The notes beneath the pieces are model-generated. The model ran no database searches and was not told where the DNA came from. It saw only the letters and a program-made list of their open reading frames with translations. From positions 124,001 through 188,000 of the forward strand of contig CANGOP010000003.1 of assembly GCA_947455595.1 (NCBI GenBank): a stretch of DNA of 64,000 nucleotides, given 5' to 3'. This document shows, piece after piece, positions 26,985-36,412 of the stretch. Source of the stretch: Gammaproteobacteria bacterium. GTDB lineage: Bacteria; Pseudomonadota; Gammaproteobacteria; Steroidobacterales; Steroidobacteraceae. The stretch's first letter is position 1, and the number at the start of each line of letters is the position of its first letter. The position numbers and the translations under genes were made by a program.

Positions 26985-29098
26985 GAGCGAGCTCCGGCAG
27001 CGTTAAACGAACCGCCTGTGGCGGCCAGACGGGCCAATAAAGGTGACGGTGTCCAAAAAGCGGGATCACTCTGATGAATACGGGACAATTCGCGCATCCG
27101 CTGCACCACAGTGTAGAGGCCAACTTCGTCCGCGTAGCACATCGGCCCCCCGCGATAGACAGGAAACCCATACCCGGTGAGGTAGACAATATCGATATCC
27201 GATGCGCGTTGAGCAATCCCTTCTTCGAGGATCGCGGCCGCTTCGTTCACCAAAGCAAATACGAGTCGATCAACGATTTCCTTGGGCTCGATCTTGCGTG
27301 CCGTCACTCCCAAGGAGGACCGGTGCTTCTCGATCAACTCAGCGACAACGCCGGACGGATAGGCGTTGCGATCACCTTTTTTGTAGTCATACCAACCACC
27401 GCCCGTTTTCTGACCGAAACGGCCTAATTCGCACAGCCGATCAGCGACCGCAGAGTACATAACATCGGGACGCTCAATCGCTCGCCGCTTGCGAATGTGC
27501 CAGCCGATATCATTACCGGCGAGGTCACTCATGCGAAATGGCCCCATGGCGAAGCCGAAAGCTTCAACAGCCGCATCGACCTCTGCTGGGCTCGCTCCTT
27601 CATCCAACATGAAGAGGGCTTGTCGAATGTATTGCTCAATCATGCGGTTGCCGATGAAGCCATCACACACACCCGACACGACGGCGGTCTTGCGCAGCGT
27701 CTTGGCTAGCTTCATGACCGTCGCCAAAACGTCTTTTGCGGTTTCTCGCCCGCGCACCACTTCAAGGAGTTTCATGATGTTGGCCGGACTAAAGAAGTGC
27801 GTGCCAATCACATCAGCAGGACGCGAGGTCGTGGCTGCAATGGCGTCCACATCCAGTGTCGAAGTATTCGTGGCCAGAATCGCTCCACGTTTAGCGACTT
27901 TGTCCAATTGGGCGAACACTTGTCGCTTGACGGACATCTCTTCGAACACCGCCTCGATGATGATGTCGGCTTCTGCCAAATCCGCATAGTCGAGCGTCGG
28001 CTTTAACAGCGCGCCTCGAATAGTGGCCGCCTCAACGGTCAGACGGCCTTTCTTGACTTGCCCTTCAATCACGTCACGGATCCGTGCAACACCACGTTGC
28101 AGCGCATCGGCACCCGTCTCCAAAAGAACAACCGGTATTCCCGCTGACAAGAATGTCAGCGCGATACCGGATCCCATGGTGCCCGCTCCGATGACGGCCG
28201 CCGCGCGGATATCCCTCACGGGTGTCGATTCCGGCACGTCGGCTATCTTAGAGGCGGCTCGTTCCGCGAAAAATGCGTGTCGCAGTGCTTTGGACACTGG
28301 CGTGAACATTAATTCAACAAAGAGCGAACGTTCGTAGGCAAGGCCTTCATCGAACGGCTTGGTGGCAGCAGCTTCGATGGCATCAATGCATTTGAGAGGC
28401 GCCGGATATGCGGCATACGTTGCCCGTACCGTATTGCGGGCGAAAATGAGCAAGGGCTCAACGTGCGGACCGGCCGCTGAGAATTCGCGGGCTTTAGGCA
28501 GCGGTTTTCCGGCCGCGTGTTCGGCGCTGCGGTCGGTCGCCAGAGCCACGGCGGCGGGCACGGGGTCGCCATCCACCAGAGCCGCCAGTAGCGGTGTCTG
28601 AGCGAATAGCTTGGCCGGTACCGGTTCGCCGCCCAAAATGACGTTCAGCGCAGCCTCAACACCGATCAATCGCGGGAGTCGCTGAGTCCCACCGGCACCT
28701 GGCAAAAGGCCAATCTTCACTTCCGGCAGACCCAATTTGGCGTTCGTCGAGGCCACGCGGTAATGGCATCCCAAAGACAGTTCGAGACCACCCCCGAGAC
28801 AGGTGCCGGCAATCGCGGCGACGATCGGTTTAGGACTGGATTCAACCAAGACGATGAGGTCAGCGAGATTTGGCGCGGCCAGCATCGTCGGTGTACCAAA
28901 CTCCCTGATATCCGCGCCAGCGGAAAACAAACCGTTATGGCCCGTGATGACGATTCCAGAGACGGCGGGGTCATCGATGGCGGCATTAATGGCTGCCGCC
29001 AGTGCCACGCGCGTCTGCTGACCGAGGCTATTGACGGGGGGCTCTCCAAACTGGATGACAGCGATCGCACCGTGACGCACAGAGGTGACAGACGACAT
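26981..29098 (-). CDS. fadJ: Fatty-acid oxidation multifunctional protein (enoyl-CoA hydratase/3-hydroxyacyl-CoA dehydrogenase)
   Basis: A 705-residue two-enzyme protein. The N-terminal crotonase domain (about 1-190) has the oxyanion segments SAGADIREF and [17 protein letters not shown], plus [21 protein letters not shown] linker leads to the NAD-binding 3-hydroxyacyl-CoA dehydrogenase domain (starting [16 protein letters not shown], with [16 protein letters not shown]) and the C-terminal helical domains. It hydrates enoyl-CoA and oxidises the product to 3-ketoacyl-CoA. ATG at 29098 has GAGG 7 bases upstream. The layout fits FadJ/FadB; the symbol reflects best resemblance, not certainty. It heads a coupled operon with thiolase and a MATE exporter. 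Confidence 0.94.
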   Translation of the reverse strand: MSSVTSVRHGAIAVIQFGEPPVNSLGQQTRVALAAAINAAIDDPAVSGIVITGHNGLFSAGADIREFGTPTMLAAPNLADLIVLVESSPKPIVAAIAGTCLGGGLELSLGCHYRVASTNAKLGLPEVKIGLLPGAGGTQRLPRLIGVEAALNVILGGEPVPAKLFAQTPLLAALVDGDPVPAAVALATDRSAEHAAGKPLPKAREFSAAGPHVEPLLIFARNTVRATYAAYPAPLKCIDAIEAAATKPFDEGLAYERSLFVELMFTPVSKALRHAFFAERAASKIADVPESTPVRDIRAAAVIGAGTMGSGIALTFLSAGIPVVLLETGADALQRGVARIRDVIEGQVKKGRLTVEAATIRGALLKPTLDYADLAEADIIIEAVFEEMSVKRQVFAQLDKVAKRGAILATNTSTLDVDAIAATTSRPADVIGTHFFSPANIMKLLEVVRGRETAKDVLATVMKLAKTLRKTAVVSGVCDGFIGNRMIEQYIRQALFMLDEGASPAEVDAAVEAFGFAMGPFRMSDLAGNDIGWHIRKRRAIERPDVMYSAVADRLCELGRFGQKTGGGWYDYKKGDRNAYPSGVVAELIEKHRSSLGVTARKIEPKEIVDRLVFALVNEAAAILEEGIAQRASDIDIVYLTGYGFPVYRGGPMCYADEVGLYTVVQRMRELSRIHQSDPAFWTPSPLLARLAATGGSFNAAGARS

Positions 29099-29247
29099 GG
29101 GGAATCCTCGGGAGCGGTATCGGTTGATTATGCCACGGGGCATGCGCACCACCGCGCTGGGTCACCCCGTGTTGATGTGTTCTGTCCGGTTGTGGCGCCA
29201 TGACGCGGAGGCCCTCACAATAGGCGACCTTACCGGATTGGACGCCC

Positions 29248-29919
29248 ATGCACGCTCTTCACTCTGATCACCTGCAAGTCACGGCGATGGACGGCCGTCA
29301 GCTGACCGTCTATCGCGCACGACCCTCTCAGCCCAGCCGAGGCAGTGTGCTGATTGTGCAAGAGATTTTCGGCGTCACCGCCCACATTAAAGCAGTCGCC
29401 GACGCTTACGCCATGGCCGGTTATGAAGCGCTGGCGCCGCAACTGTTTGATCGCGTGGCGCCAAATCTATTGGTGCCCTATTCCGACATACCACTCGGGC
29501 TGTCCTACGCAAAAACCATCGAGACCGCATTAACGATTGCTGATTTGCAGGCCTGCCTTGAGGCAGCGGAACGGCCAGATCAGGTCGCCGTGGTTGGTTT
29601 CTGCTGGGGAGGCCGTATCGCCTATCTGGCGGCCTGCCGGCTGAGTCTGCGGGCAGCCATTTCCTACTACGGCGGTGGGATTACGGCGTCTCTCGGGGAA
29701 GCACCGGCCTGTCCATTGCTGTTTCACTTCGGTGAGCAAGATACCGCCATACCGCTGACGGACGTTGCCCAAATACAGGCAGCGATCCCGGATGCTGAAT
29801 TTCATCTGTATCCGGCAGGTCATGCCTTCAACAATACAGACCGCGCGTCCTTTGAGCCGGCGAGCGCAGCCCTCTCATTCGAGCGCACCATCGAATTTCT
29901 TCGACGGCACCTTGGCTGA
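29248..29919 (+). CDS. Dienelactone hydrolase family protein
   Basis: A 223-residue alpha/beta hydrolase of the dienelactone hydrolase family. The characteristic catalytic triad is complete: Cys119 in GFCWGGR, Asp165 in FGEQDTAIP and His192 in YPAGHAFNN, with Glu39 in VQEIFGV that in known enzymes activates the cysteine. Length and order match carboxymethylenebutenolidase-like proteins. It may hydrolyse lactones or related esters; there are no aromatic-degradation genes alongside, so the substrate is open. It is divergent from fadJ and precedes the aldehyde dehydrogenase gene by 33 bp. Confidence 0.93.
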   Translation: MHALHSDHLQVTAMDGRQLTVYRARPSQPSRGSVLIVQEIFGVTAHIKAVADAYAMAGYEALAPQLFDRVAPNLLVPYSDIPLGLSYAKTIETALTIADLQACLEAAERPDQVAVVGFCWGGRIAYLAACRLSLRAAISYYGGGITASLGEAPACPLLFHFGEQDTAIPLTDVAQIQAAIPDAEFHLYPAGHAFNNTDRASFEPASAALSFERTIEFLRRHLG

Positions 29920-29952
29920 TCGACTCTTCACCTACTTTTCGGACGCAACATT

Positions 29953-31419
29953 ATGACGACCTTGACGCTGAACGACCCTACTTTGCTACGCAACCTCTGC
30001 TACATCGATGGGGAATGGGTCACCGCTGATAGCGGACAGACTTTTGCCGTGACCAATCCAGCATCCGGTGCTGTTCTGGCGGATGTGCCGGAATGTGGCG
30101 AAGCCGAAACTCGGCGCGCCATCGAGGCCGCCAAACGGGCTCTCCCAGCCTGGGCAGCGAAGTCGGCAAAGGAACGCGGGAAGATTCTGCGCCGCCTCGC
30201 CGACCTGATGGTCGCTAACGCAGAGGATCTGGGCCGTCTGATGACCGCGGAACAGGGCAAGCCACTGGCAGAAGCCCGAGGTGAAATCGGCTACGCGGCA
30301 TCGTTTTACGAATGGTTTGCAGAGGAAGGCCGGCGTGTTTACGGAGAAATCATCCCGTCGCCAGCCGCCGATCGGCGCTTGCTCGCGATGCGTCAACCGG
30401 TGGGTGTCGTCGGCGCGATCACGCCTTGGAACTTTCCCGCCGCTATGATCACCCGCAAGGCCGGCGCTGCACTGGCCGCCGGCTGCACCATCGTGATTAA
30501 GCCTGCCGAATCGACCCCGCTGTCGGCCTTCGCGCAGGCAGAGTTGGCGGAGCGGGCGGGCGTACCCAAGGGTGTCTTTAACGTTCTGACCGGACGCCCT
30601 CAGGCCATCGGCGGTGAACTGACGTCAAATCCGACGGTTGCGAAAATCACCTTTACGGGTTCAACGGCGGTCGGAAAGCTCTTGATGCGGCAGTGTGCCG
30701 ATACCGTTAAGAAAGTCTCGCTGGAATTGGGTGGAAATGCGCCGTTTATCGTGTTCGACGATGCGGATCTGGATGCAGCCGTTGCCGGAGCCATGGCGTC
30801 GAAGTATCGCAATACCGGCCAGACCTGCGTCTGCGCCAATCGCTTGCTGGTGCAGGCTGGCGTTTACGATGCCTTCGTTGAGAAACTGGTGGCTGCAACC
30901 CAGAAATTGCGTGTGGGTGCGGGGCTTGAGGGACCCACGGAACAAGGACCTCTGATCGACGGAAAGGCCGTCGCAAAAGTGGAGGAGCATATTGCGGATG
31001 CGGTTGCCAAAGGCGCTCGTCTTGCGCTCGGCGGGAAGCGCCATGCGTTGGGTGGCACGTTCTTCGAACCGACCATCCTCACGGATGTCACCGCGGACAT
31101 GAAAGTCGCTCGCGAAGAGACCTTCGGACCCGTTGCGCCCGTCTTCAAGTTTGAAACCGAGGCGGATGCGATCCGCATGGCCAATGACACCGAATTTGGG
31201 TTGGCCTCGTATTTCTATACCCGTGACCTTGCTCGCTCATGGCGAGTCTCCGAGGCGCTCGAGTACGGCATCGTCGGGTTGAACACCGGCATTATCTCGA
31301 CCGAAGAAGCGCCGTTCGGCGGCTGGAAGGAATCCGGTATCGGCCGCGAGGGCTCGCGCCACGGCATCCTGGATTACACAGAACTCAAGTACCTCTGCAT
31401 TGGTAGCCTGATGTCTTGA
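29953..31419 (+). CDS. gabD: Succinate-semialdehyde dehydrogenase (NAD(P)+)
   Basis: A 488-residue aldehyde dehydrogenase. It has the cofactor segment ITPWNFPAAMITRKAG, the catalytic Glu258 (LELGGNAPFI) and nucleophile Cys292 (NTGQTCVCANR; the paired cysteine is typical of SSADH enzymes), and the SSADH-like ending EEAPFGGWKESGIGREGS. Oxidises succinate semialdehyde to succinate, linking GABA or related catabolism to the TCA cycle. No gabT is nearby. The last codons overlap the TTG start of the Bcr/CflA exporter. Confidence 0.93.
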   Translation: MTTLTLNDPTLLRNLCYIDGEWVTADSGQTFAVTNPASGAVLADVPECGEAETRRAIEAAKRALPAWAAKSAKERGKILRRLADLMVANAEDLGRLMTAEQGKPLAEARGEIGYAASFYEWFAEEGRRVYGEIIPSPAADRRLLAMRQPVGVVGAITPWNFPAAMITRKAGAALAAGCTIVIKPAESTPLSAFAQAELAERAGVPKGVFNVLTGRPQAIGGELTSNPTVAKITFTGSTAVGKLLMRQCADTVKKVSLELGGNAPFIVFDDADLDAAVAGAMASKYRNTGQTCVCANRLLVQAGVYDAFVEKLVAATQKLRVGAGLEGPTEQGPLIDGKAVAKVEEHIADAVAKGARLALGGKRHALGGTFFEPTILTDVTADMKVAREETFGPVAPVFKFETEADAIRMANDTEFGLASYFYTRDLARSWRVSEALEYGIVGLNTGIISTEEAPFGGWKESGIGREGSRHGILDYTELKYLCIGSLMS

Positions 31420-32621
31420 ACAGTCAACGACTGTCAGAAAGGGGCCTGACGGTACTGCTGGCTGCAGTGACCGCCTCAGGCCCTATTTCGTTGGGCATCT
31501 ATATGCCCGTATTGCCGCTGGCCCGCGCCGACTTTCATGTCAGTGTCGCCGCTGCAAGCGCGACCGTGACGGCCGCCTTGGTCGCCTATGCAATCGGGCT
31601 CTATGCCTATGGCCCTCTGTCTGACCACTATGGACGCAGACCTCTCATTCTGACCGGGCTCGGCATCTACCTCGTCGGCGTACTGATTGCGCTGTTCGCG
31701 ACGTCAATCGAGATGCTGACCGTCGGGCGAGTCATCTCCGCGCTCGGCACGTCCGCCGGGGTCACCGTTGCGCGCGCCGTGCTGGGTGATCTTTATGCAC
31801 GGGAACATATGGCCTTGCGGCTAGCCACCATCACGATGGTGATGTCGCTTGCCAATGCACTCTCGCCAGCGGTAGGTGGCATTCTCGGTGACGCCGTGGG
31901 TTGGCGCATCGTTTTCGGCATTCAAGTCGTCATCGCAATCGTCGTGGGTACCGCCGCATGGCACTGGCTGCCCGAAACCCGAGTCGCGAAGCTGCCTGCC
32001 CAAGCTAAGGGGGTTTTTTCGGCTTCTTTCCGACTGGCGCGCGACAGGGCCTTTCTTGGCTATGCGCTGCAGACGGGTATTTTGTACTCCGTATTCTTTG
32101 TTTTCGTTTCACTCGTTCCCTACATTTTTCGAAATCTCGGCAGAAGCAGTACCGAATACGGCTCCTGGTACGTGCTGATTTCATTTAGCTACTTTTGCGG
32201 CAACTGGTACACGACCCGCCATTCGTTCCGTATCGGCCTTGATCGCATCATTACGCAAGGCATCACCCTACAAACGGTTGGCGCCCTCGCAGGTGTAGGG
32301 CTCGCGCTGTGCGGCTTCTGGCATCCCGCCTTCCTATTTTTGCCGTGGTGTGTGATCGGCTTCGCGCAGGGCTTAACGCTCCCCAACCTGACAGCCGCCG
32401 GCGTCGCACGATCCCACAGTAATGCAGGCGCGGCGTCTGGACTCTTAGGGTTCGGCCAACAGATTATCGGCGCCCTAGCCGTCCAGGCGATGGCCAATGC
32501 CAGCACGACCAACCCAATTCCCGTGACGACGTTTATCGCCGGAGGGGCCGTCGTTGCTGCTGTTGTCTGGCTCATGACACCCGCGCACATTCGCATGCCG
32601 CCCTCCCACGCCCCGCGGTAA
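31416..32621 (+). CDS. Bcr/CflA-type MFS drug exporter
   Basis: A 401-residue twelve-helix major facilitator of the drug:H+ antiporter-1 group. Signatures are the first-helix YMPVLPLA, the loop 2-3 motif GPLSDHYGRRPLIL, and motif C-like ALSPAVGGILGDAVGWRIVF. Bcr relatives export bicyclomycin, sulfonamides or cysteine peptides. The start is taken at TTG 31416, overlapping the gabD stop (TTGA); no better ATG is present before the first membrane segment. The VOC protein gene follows 6 bp later. Confidence 0.9.
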   Translation: MNSQRLSERGLTVLLAAVTASGPISLGIYMPVLPLARADFHVSVAAASATVTAALVAYAIGLYAYGPLSDHYGRRPLILTGLGIYLVGVLIALFATSIEMLTVGRVISALGTSAGVTVARAVLGDLYAREHMALRLATITMVMSLANALSPAVGGILGDAVGWRIVFGIQVVIAIVVGTAAWHWLPETRVAKLPAQAKGVFSASFRLARDRAFLGYALQTGILYSVFFVFVSLVPYIFRNLGRSSTEYGSWYVLISFSYFCGNWYTTRHSFRIGLDRIITQGITLQTVGALAGVGLALCGFWHPAFLFLPWCVIGFAQGLTLPNLTAAGVARSHSNAGAASGLLGFGQQIIGALAVQAMANASTTNPIPVTTFIAGGAVVAAVVWLMTPAHIRMPPSHAPR

Positions 32622-32627
32622 TGACAC

Positions 32628-33347
32628 GTGCTCATTGGCCGTTTTTTGGAATTCGCGATACCGACAGAGCGGCCCCTCGAGTCGCTCGAGTTCTATCGAC
32701 AACTGGGCTTCAAGGTCGCGACAGACACCGGCGCCGATGTCTCCAGTCAGGTCGTCGTGAGCGATGGCCGCCTATCGATCGCGCTCTGCGATAGACGAAC
32801 GACCCAACCGACGCTCGTCTTTGTGTGCCCTGGTTTTTCTTCGCGGATTGATCAATTCGAACGCGCCGGCCTCATCGTCGACGATGCGGTCATTGGCGAA
32901 CACACGTTCAATCGATTGGATGGCCACATCCAGAACGGGCCCCATCTAAGACTCGTGGAGGCACGGACCCATTCACCGGTCCGCCAACAGCACTCTTTAT
33001 TGGGTTGGTTTGAAGACATCTCGCTCGTCTCTCACCTTCGCGACATGAGTGTCCTCGAAGCGCTTGGATTTGTCGCGCTGCCCTCGCAGGGCGTTTTTGG
33101 CGATGGTTTGACGTTCACGAGTGACGCGATCACGCTGAGCGTCTATAGCTCCGTCGGCTCATCGTCGATATGGCTAACGTTCGACTGCGATGATTTAGGC
33201 GGCCTGCGAAGCGCTCTGGCACGTCGCGGCGTCGACGAAGATTACGACTTGGCAGGTCATCTTGATCGGGATCATCACCTGATCGTCAAAGCACCCGAGG
33301 GCATGGCGCTCCTCGCAAAAAAATCCGACTACACGACCCGGGAGTAG
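32628..33347 (+). CDS. VOC/glyoxalase-like protein of unknown function
   Basis: A 239-residue protein with two consecutive vicinal-oxygen-chelate-like halves: the first starts GRFLEFAIPTERPLESLEFYRQLGFKVATD, the second FEDISLVSHLRDMSVLEALGFVAL (typical beta-alpha-beta-beta-beta starts). I see no clear full set of metal ligands, so it may bind a ligand rather than catalyse. The start is GTG at 32628, 6 bp after the exporter stop, implying co-transcription with gabD and the exporter. Its 3' end overlaps the convergent hemN gene by 19 bp. Confidence 0.8.
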   Translation: MLIGRFLEFAIPTERPLESLEFYRQLGFKVATDTGADVSSQVVVSDGRLSIALCDRRTTQPTLVFVCPGFSSRIDQFERAGLIVDDAVIGEHTFNRLDGHIQNGPHLRLVEARTHSPVRQQHSLLGWFEDISLVSHLRDMSVLEALGFVALPSQGVFGDGLTFTSDAITLSVYSSVGSSSIWLTFDCDDLGGLRSALARRGVDEDYDLAGHLDRDHHLIVKAPEGMALLAKKSDYTTRE

Positions 33348-34735
33348 CGCGACTGAGCTTGGGCCATGCTGGACTTACGCAGATGCGAATCGAATAACAT
33401 GGCGACATTTCGCATCAACAGTCGTCCGCGTTCAGTGATTTCAATCGTTCGGTTTCCACGAGTCACGAGTCCATCGCGCTCTAGTGGGGCAAGAGCCTGC
33501 AATTCGTGCGCGAAGTAGGATTCGAACCGAATTCGATGAGCACTTTCGACGGTTGAGAAATCCAACTTCGTTGCGCACATCAGGGAATGGATGACATCTC
33601 GGCGTAGGCGGTCATCAGGCTCTAACGCGATACCTCGTTGCACCGCGAGACTGCCGCCTTCAATGAGCCGATAATACTCAGGTAGAGTTTTCGCGTTCTG
33701 CGCGTAGGTATCGCCGACTTTCGAGATGGAGCTGACGCCAAGGGCGATGAGATCGCACTCTGCACGCGTCGAATAACCCTGAAAATTTCGCTGCAGGGTA
33801 CCGTCTTGTTGGGCGCGGACCAATTCATCCGTTGGCAAGGCGAAGTGATCCATGCCGATGTAGACATAGCCGGCTGCGGTGAGCGTTTCAACCGTCAAAC
33901 CCAGTAGCGCCAGCTTTTCGTTCGGTGTCACGAGGTCGACAATTTTGATCTGACGTTGCGCCTTGAAGAGATGGGGTAAGTGGGCATAGCTATACGCGGC
34001 AATACGATCCGGTCGCGCCTCGACGATTTTCCCCAGCGTTTTTGCAAAGCTCTGGCGATTCTGCCGCGGCAATCCGTAGATGAGATCGACGCTGATGCTC
34101 TCGATGCCTATCGCACGCGCGTGCTCGATCAGGGCAATCGTATCGGCTTCAGACTGCTGGCGATTCACCGCTTCCTGCACGCTGGCATCAAAGTCCTGCA
34201 CGCCCAGACTAAAGCGGTTAAATCCAAGGGCTTTGAGACGATCGAGTCGCTCAGCATTGACCGTCCTCGGGTCCAGCTCAATGGAGTACTCGCGATCCGG
34301 ATCAGTCCTTAGAGAGAAATGGCGGCCCATGACCTCAAAGAGGTCAGCCAGCTCATCGTCACTCAAAAATGTGGGCGTTCCCCCGCCAAAATGGAGTTGT
34401 TCGACCGTTCTCGACTTGGCATAGAGGGCCCCTTGGCGCTCAATCTCGAGATAGAGATGGCCGAGATAAAAGCGGGACCGCCCATGGTCACGGGTGATGA
34501 CCTTGTTGCAGCCACAGTAAAAACAGGGGCTCTCGCAGAAGGGCACATGGATATAGAGCGACAGAGGTTTAGGATCGAGTTCGTTACTCGCCCGCGCGGC
34601 AATGTCGTATTCGACAACGCCAAAGCCCTCATGGAATTGGACTGAGGTCGGGTAGGAGGTATAGCGTGGCCCCGGGCCGTCATATCGGCTCACAAGGTTG
34701 GCGTCGAAAATGGCGTTCTGGAGCGACGGGTGCAT
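33329..34735 (-). CDS. hemN: Oxygen-independent coproporphyrinogen III oxidase
   Basis: Radical-SAM enzyme that decarboxylates coproporphyrinogen III to protoporphyrinogen IX without oxygen, allowing haem synthesis in low oxygen. The 468-residue chain begins with the HemN-specific GPRYTSYPTSVQF, and the 4Fe-4S/SAM cysteines are 67, 71 and 74 (FCESPCFYCGCNK); HFGGGTPTFL follows. These features separate true HemN from the HemW chaperone, which lacks the N-terminal extension and the fourth cysteine. An FNR/Anr box was sought in the 121 bp upstream but not found. It is divergent from the nucleosidase gene. Confidence 0.96.
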   Translation of the reverse strand: MHPSLQNAIFDANLVSRYDGPGPRYTSYPTSVQFHEGFGVVEYDIAARASNELDPKPLSLYIHVPFCESPCFYCGCNKVITRDHGRSRFYLGHLYLEIERQGALYAKSRTVEQLHFGGGTPTFLSDDELADLFEVMGRHFSLRTDPDREYSIELDPRTVNAERLDRLKALGFNRFSLGVQDFDASVQEAVNRQQSEADTIALIEHARAIGIESISVDLIYGLPRQNRQSFAKTLGKIVEARPDRIAAYSYAHLPHLFKAQRQIKIVDLVTPNEKLALLGLTVETLTAAGYVYIGMDHFALPTDELVRAQQDGTLQRNFQGYSTRAECDLIALGVSSISKVGDTYAQNAKTLPEYYRLIEGGSLAVQRGIALEPDDRLRRDVIHSLMCATKLDFSTVESAHRIRFESYFAHELQALAPLERDGLVTRGNRTIEITERGRLLMRNVAMLFDSHLRKSSMAQAQSRYSRVV

Positions 34736-34856
34736 CGGCGAAAATTACCGTGACCGCCGGGAGTGGCGCGATAGGGTAAATACGGACGCCAAGTCTTGGA
34801 ATCAGCAGGTTGTTACACTTTGCTTCACATAATATTCCGACCGATCCAAGGGCCCC

Positions 34857-35435
34857 ATGTTGCCGTCTGATGTCCTAGTGGTGTTCGCTTTACAGGCAGA
34901 GGCCGGTGGGCAGTTCGATGATCTCGCCGCTTCCACGCTGTATACCGGGGTCGGCAAGATCAACGCCACCTACGCCCTGACTCGGCGACTGTTGAGCCAA
35001 CGCCCGCAACTGGTCCTGTCATTCGGAACGGCCGGCAGCCCCCGGTTTGCGACCCACTCACTGGTTGAGTGCGCCTTTTTCATTCAGCGGGATATGGATG
35101 CCAGCGGGCTGGGCTTTGCGCACGGGACAACGCCGCTGGATCCCATGCAACCCGTACTGTCAGCCCCTCGACGGGTGCCACACCTACCGGAAGGTCGGTG
35201 TGGCAGCGGGGACAGTTTTGTGAATGGGCAGCCAGTACACGACTGCGACGTCATCGACATGGAGGCTTATGCCCTAGCGAAGGTATGCCGCATGGAAGGC
35301 ATTGAGTTCATGGCGGTGAAATACATTACCGACGGCGGCGACGACGATGCTGATAAAGACTGGATCGGAAATCTTCCCCATGCCGCGGCAGCCTTTCGCT
35401 TGCTTTATGACGATTTAACCGGAAATAGCCGCTGA
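34857..35435 (+). CDS. MTA/SAH nucleosidase-like protein
   Basis: A 192-residue member of the purine/uridine phosphorylase-nucleosidase superfamily. Visible are the phosphate-loop-like FGTAGSP, the ribose/base segment DMEAYALAKVCR and KYITDGGDDDADKDW, whose aspartate serves as general acid in MtnN. It probably hydrolyses 5'-methylthioadenosine, S-adenosylhomocysteine or a related nucleoside, but it is shorter than E. coli MtnN (232) and the middle is divergent. The stop overlaps the SBF transporter start (TGATG), making it the first gene of a coupled trio. A hopanoid-type HpnG role is a less likely alternative. Confidence 0.85.
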   Translation: MLPSDVLVVFALQAEAGGQFDDLAASTLYTGVGKINATYALTRRLLSQRPQLVLSFGTAGSPRFATHSLVECAFFIQRDMDASGLGFAHGTTPLDPMQPVLSAPRRVPHLPEGRCGSGDSFVNGQPVHDCDVIDMEAYALAKVCRMEGIEFMAVKYITDGGDDDADKDWIGNLPHAAAAFRLLYDDLTGNSR

Positions 35436-36412
35436 TGTCGGCTTTTTCGCGTCGAATCGACGGATTTTCAGTCGCTATTTTAGCCGCCGTTGGGTTCGCA
35501 TTCTGGGCGCCGGGCCCTGGCGCTCACGGCGGCCCCTTGCACGTCGACGTACTGACCAGCGTCGCCGTCACCCTCGTTTTTTTCCTACATGGCGCCATGT
35601 TGCCAGTGGAATCCCTGCATCGTGGGGTCCGGAACGTCCGCCTGCACATCGTTGCGCAGGTTACGACCTACATCGTTTTCCCACTGCTCGGCTGCGCGTT
35701 GCTGCAATTGGGTGATGCCGGCGTACCCAAGCCCGTCGCAATGGGCTTCTTCTACCTCTCCACCGTCTCGTCCACCATCTCCTCCGCCGTGGCGCTGACA
35801 GCGTTGGCGGGAGGCGATGTCGCCGGCTCTCTCTTCAACGCCACCCTGTCAGGACTCCTAGGGGTTTTTCTCACCCCCATTTATGCCTCGCTCTTGGCGC
35901 ATTCGGTGGGCATGAGGCTCTCCTTGGGCGCCGTCATTGAATCCGTCGCGTTCAAAATCCTGCTGCCGCTCGTATTCGGCCAACTGCTCCGCCCACTCCT
36001 CTCGTCGATACTGGACCGCCACCGTCAGGCTGCCCAGTGGGTCGACCGCGGGTCCATTGTTCTTATCGTCTACGGCGCGTTTTGCGACTCCGCACAGGCC
36101 GGGGTCTGGAACCACGATGCGCTATTTCCGGCGCTCATATCCGTCGGCCTGGCTGCGGTGATGCTGACGGTGATCAGCGGCGCCGTGTTGGCTGCCATCC
36201 GGGTGGCCCGTCTTGACCGCGCATCGGCAATCGCGGCTTATTTCTGTGGCTCCCAAAAAAGCCTCGCGAATGGCCTTCCTACCGCACACGCGGTATTTGC
36301 GGGCTCGTCATCGCTAGGACTTATCGTGATGCCACTGCTCGTCTACCATCAGATTCAGCTAGCCGTTGGTGCCTTCATCGCCCGCCGGCTTGCAACAGGG
36401 GGAACTCGATGA
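35435..36412 (+). CDS. SBF-family (bile acid:Na+ symporter-like) transporter
   Basis: A 325-residue inner membrane protein with about ten hydrophobic segments, of the SBF-like/YfeH group within the bile acid:sodium symporter superfamily. Typical segments are VTLVFFLHGAMLP, STVSSTISSAVALTALAGGD and CGSQKSLANGLPTA, the crossover-helix region that forms the substrate/sodium site. Relatives carry organic anions such as bile acids or ketopantoate; the substrate here is unknown. The start overlaps the nucleosidase stop (TGATG) and the stop overlaps the CoA-transferase start (ATGA), so the three genes are translationally linked. Confidence 0.9.
   Translation: MSAFSRRIDGFSVAILAAVGFAFWAPGPGAHGGPLHVDVLTSVAVTLVFFLHGAMLPVESLHRGVRNVRLHIVAQVTTYIVFPLLGCALLQLGDAGVPKPVAMGFFYLSTVSSTISSAVALTALAGGDVAGSLFNATLSGLLGVFLTPIYASLLAHSVGMRLSLGAVIESVAFKILLPLVFGQLLRPLLSSILDRHRQAAQWVDRGSIVLIVYGAFCDSAQAGVWNHDALFPALISVGLAAVMLTVISGAVLAAIRVARLDRASAIAAYFCGSQKSLANGLPTAHAVFAGSSSLGLIVMPLLVYHQIQLAVGAFIARRLATGGTR

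Noticed and set aside
34736..34856. FNR/Anr box controlling hemN
   Set aside because: No TTGAT-N4-ATCAA-like sequence was found in the 121-bp interval on either strand.
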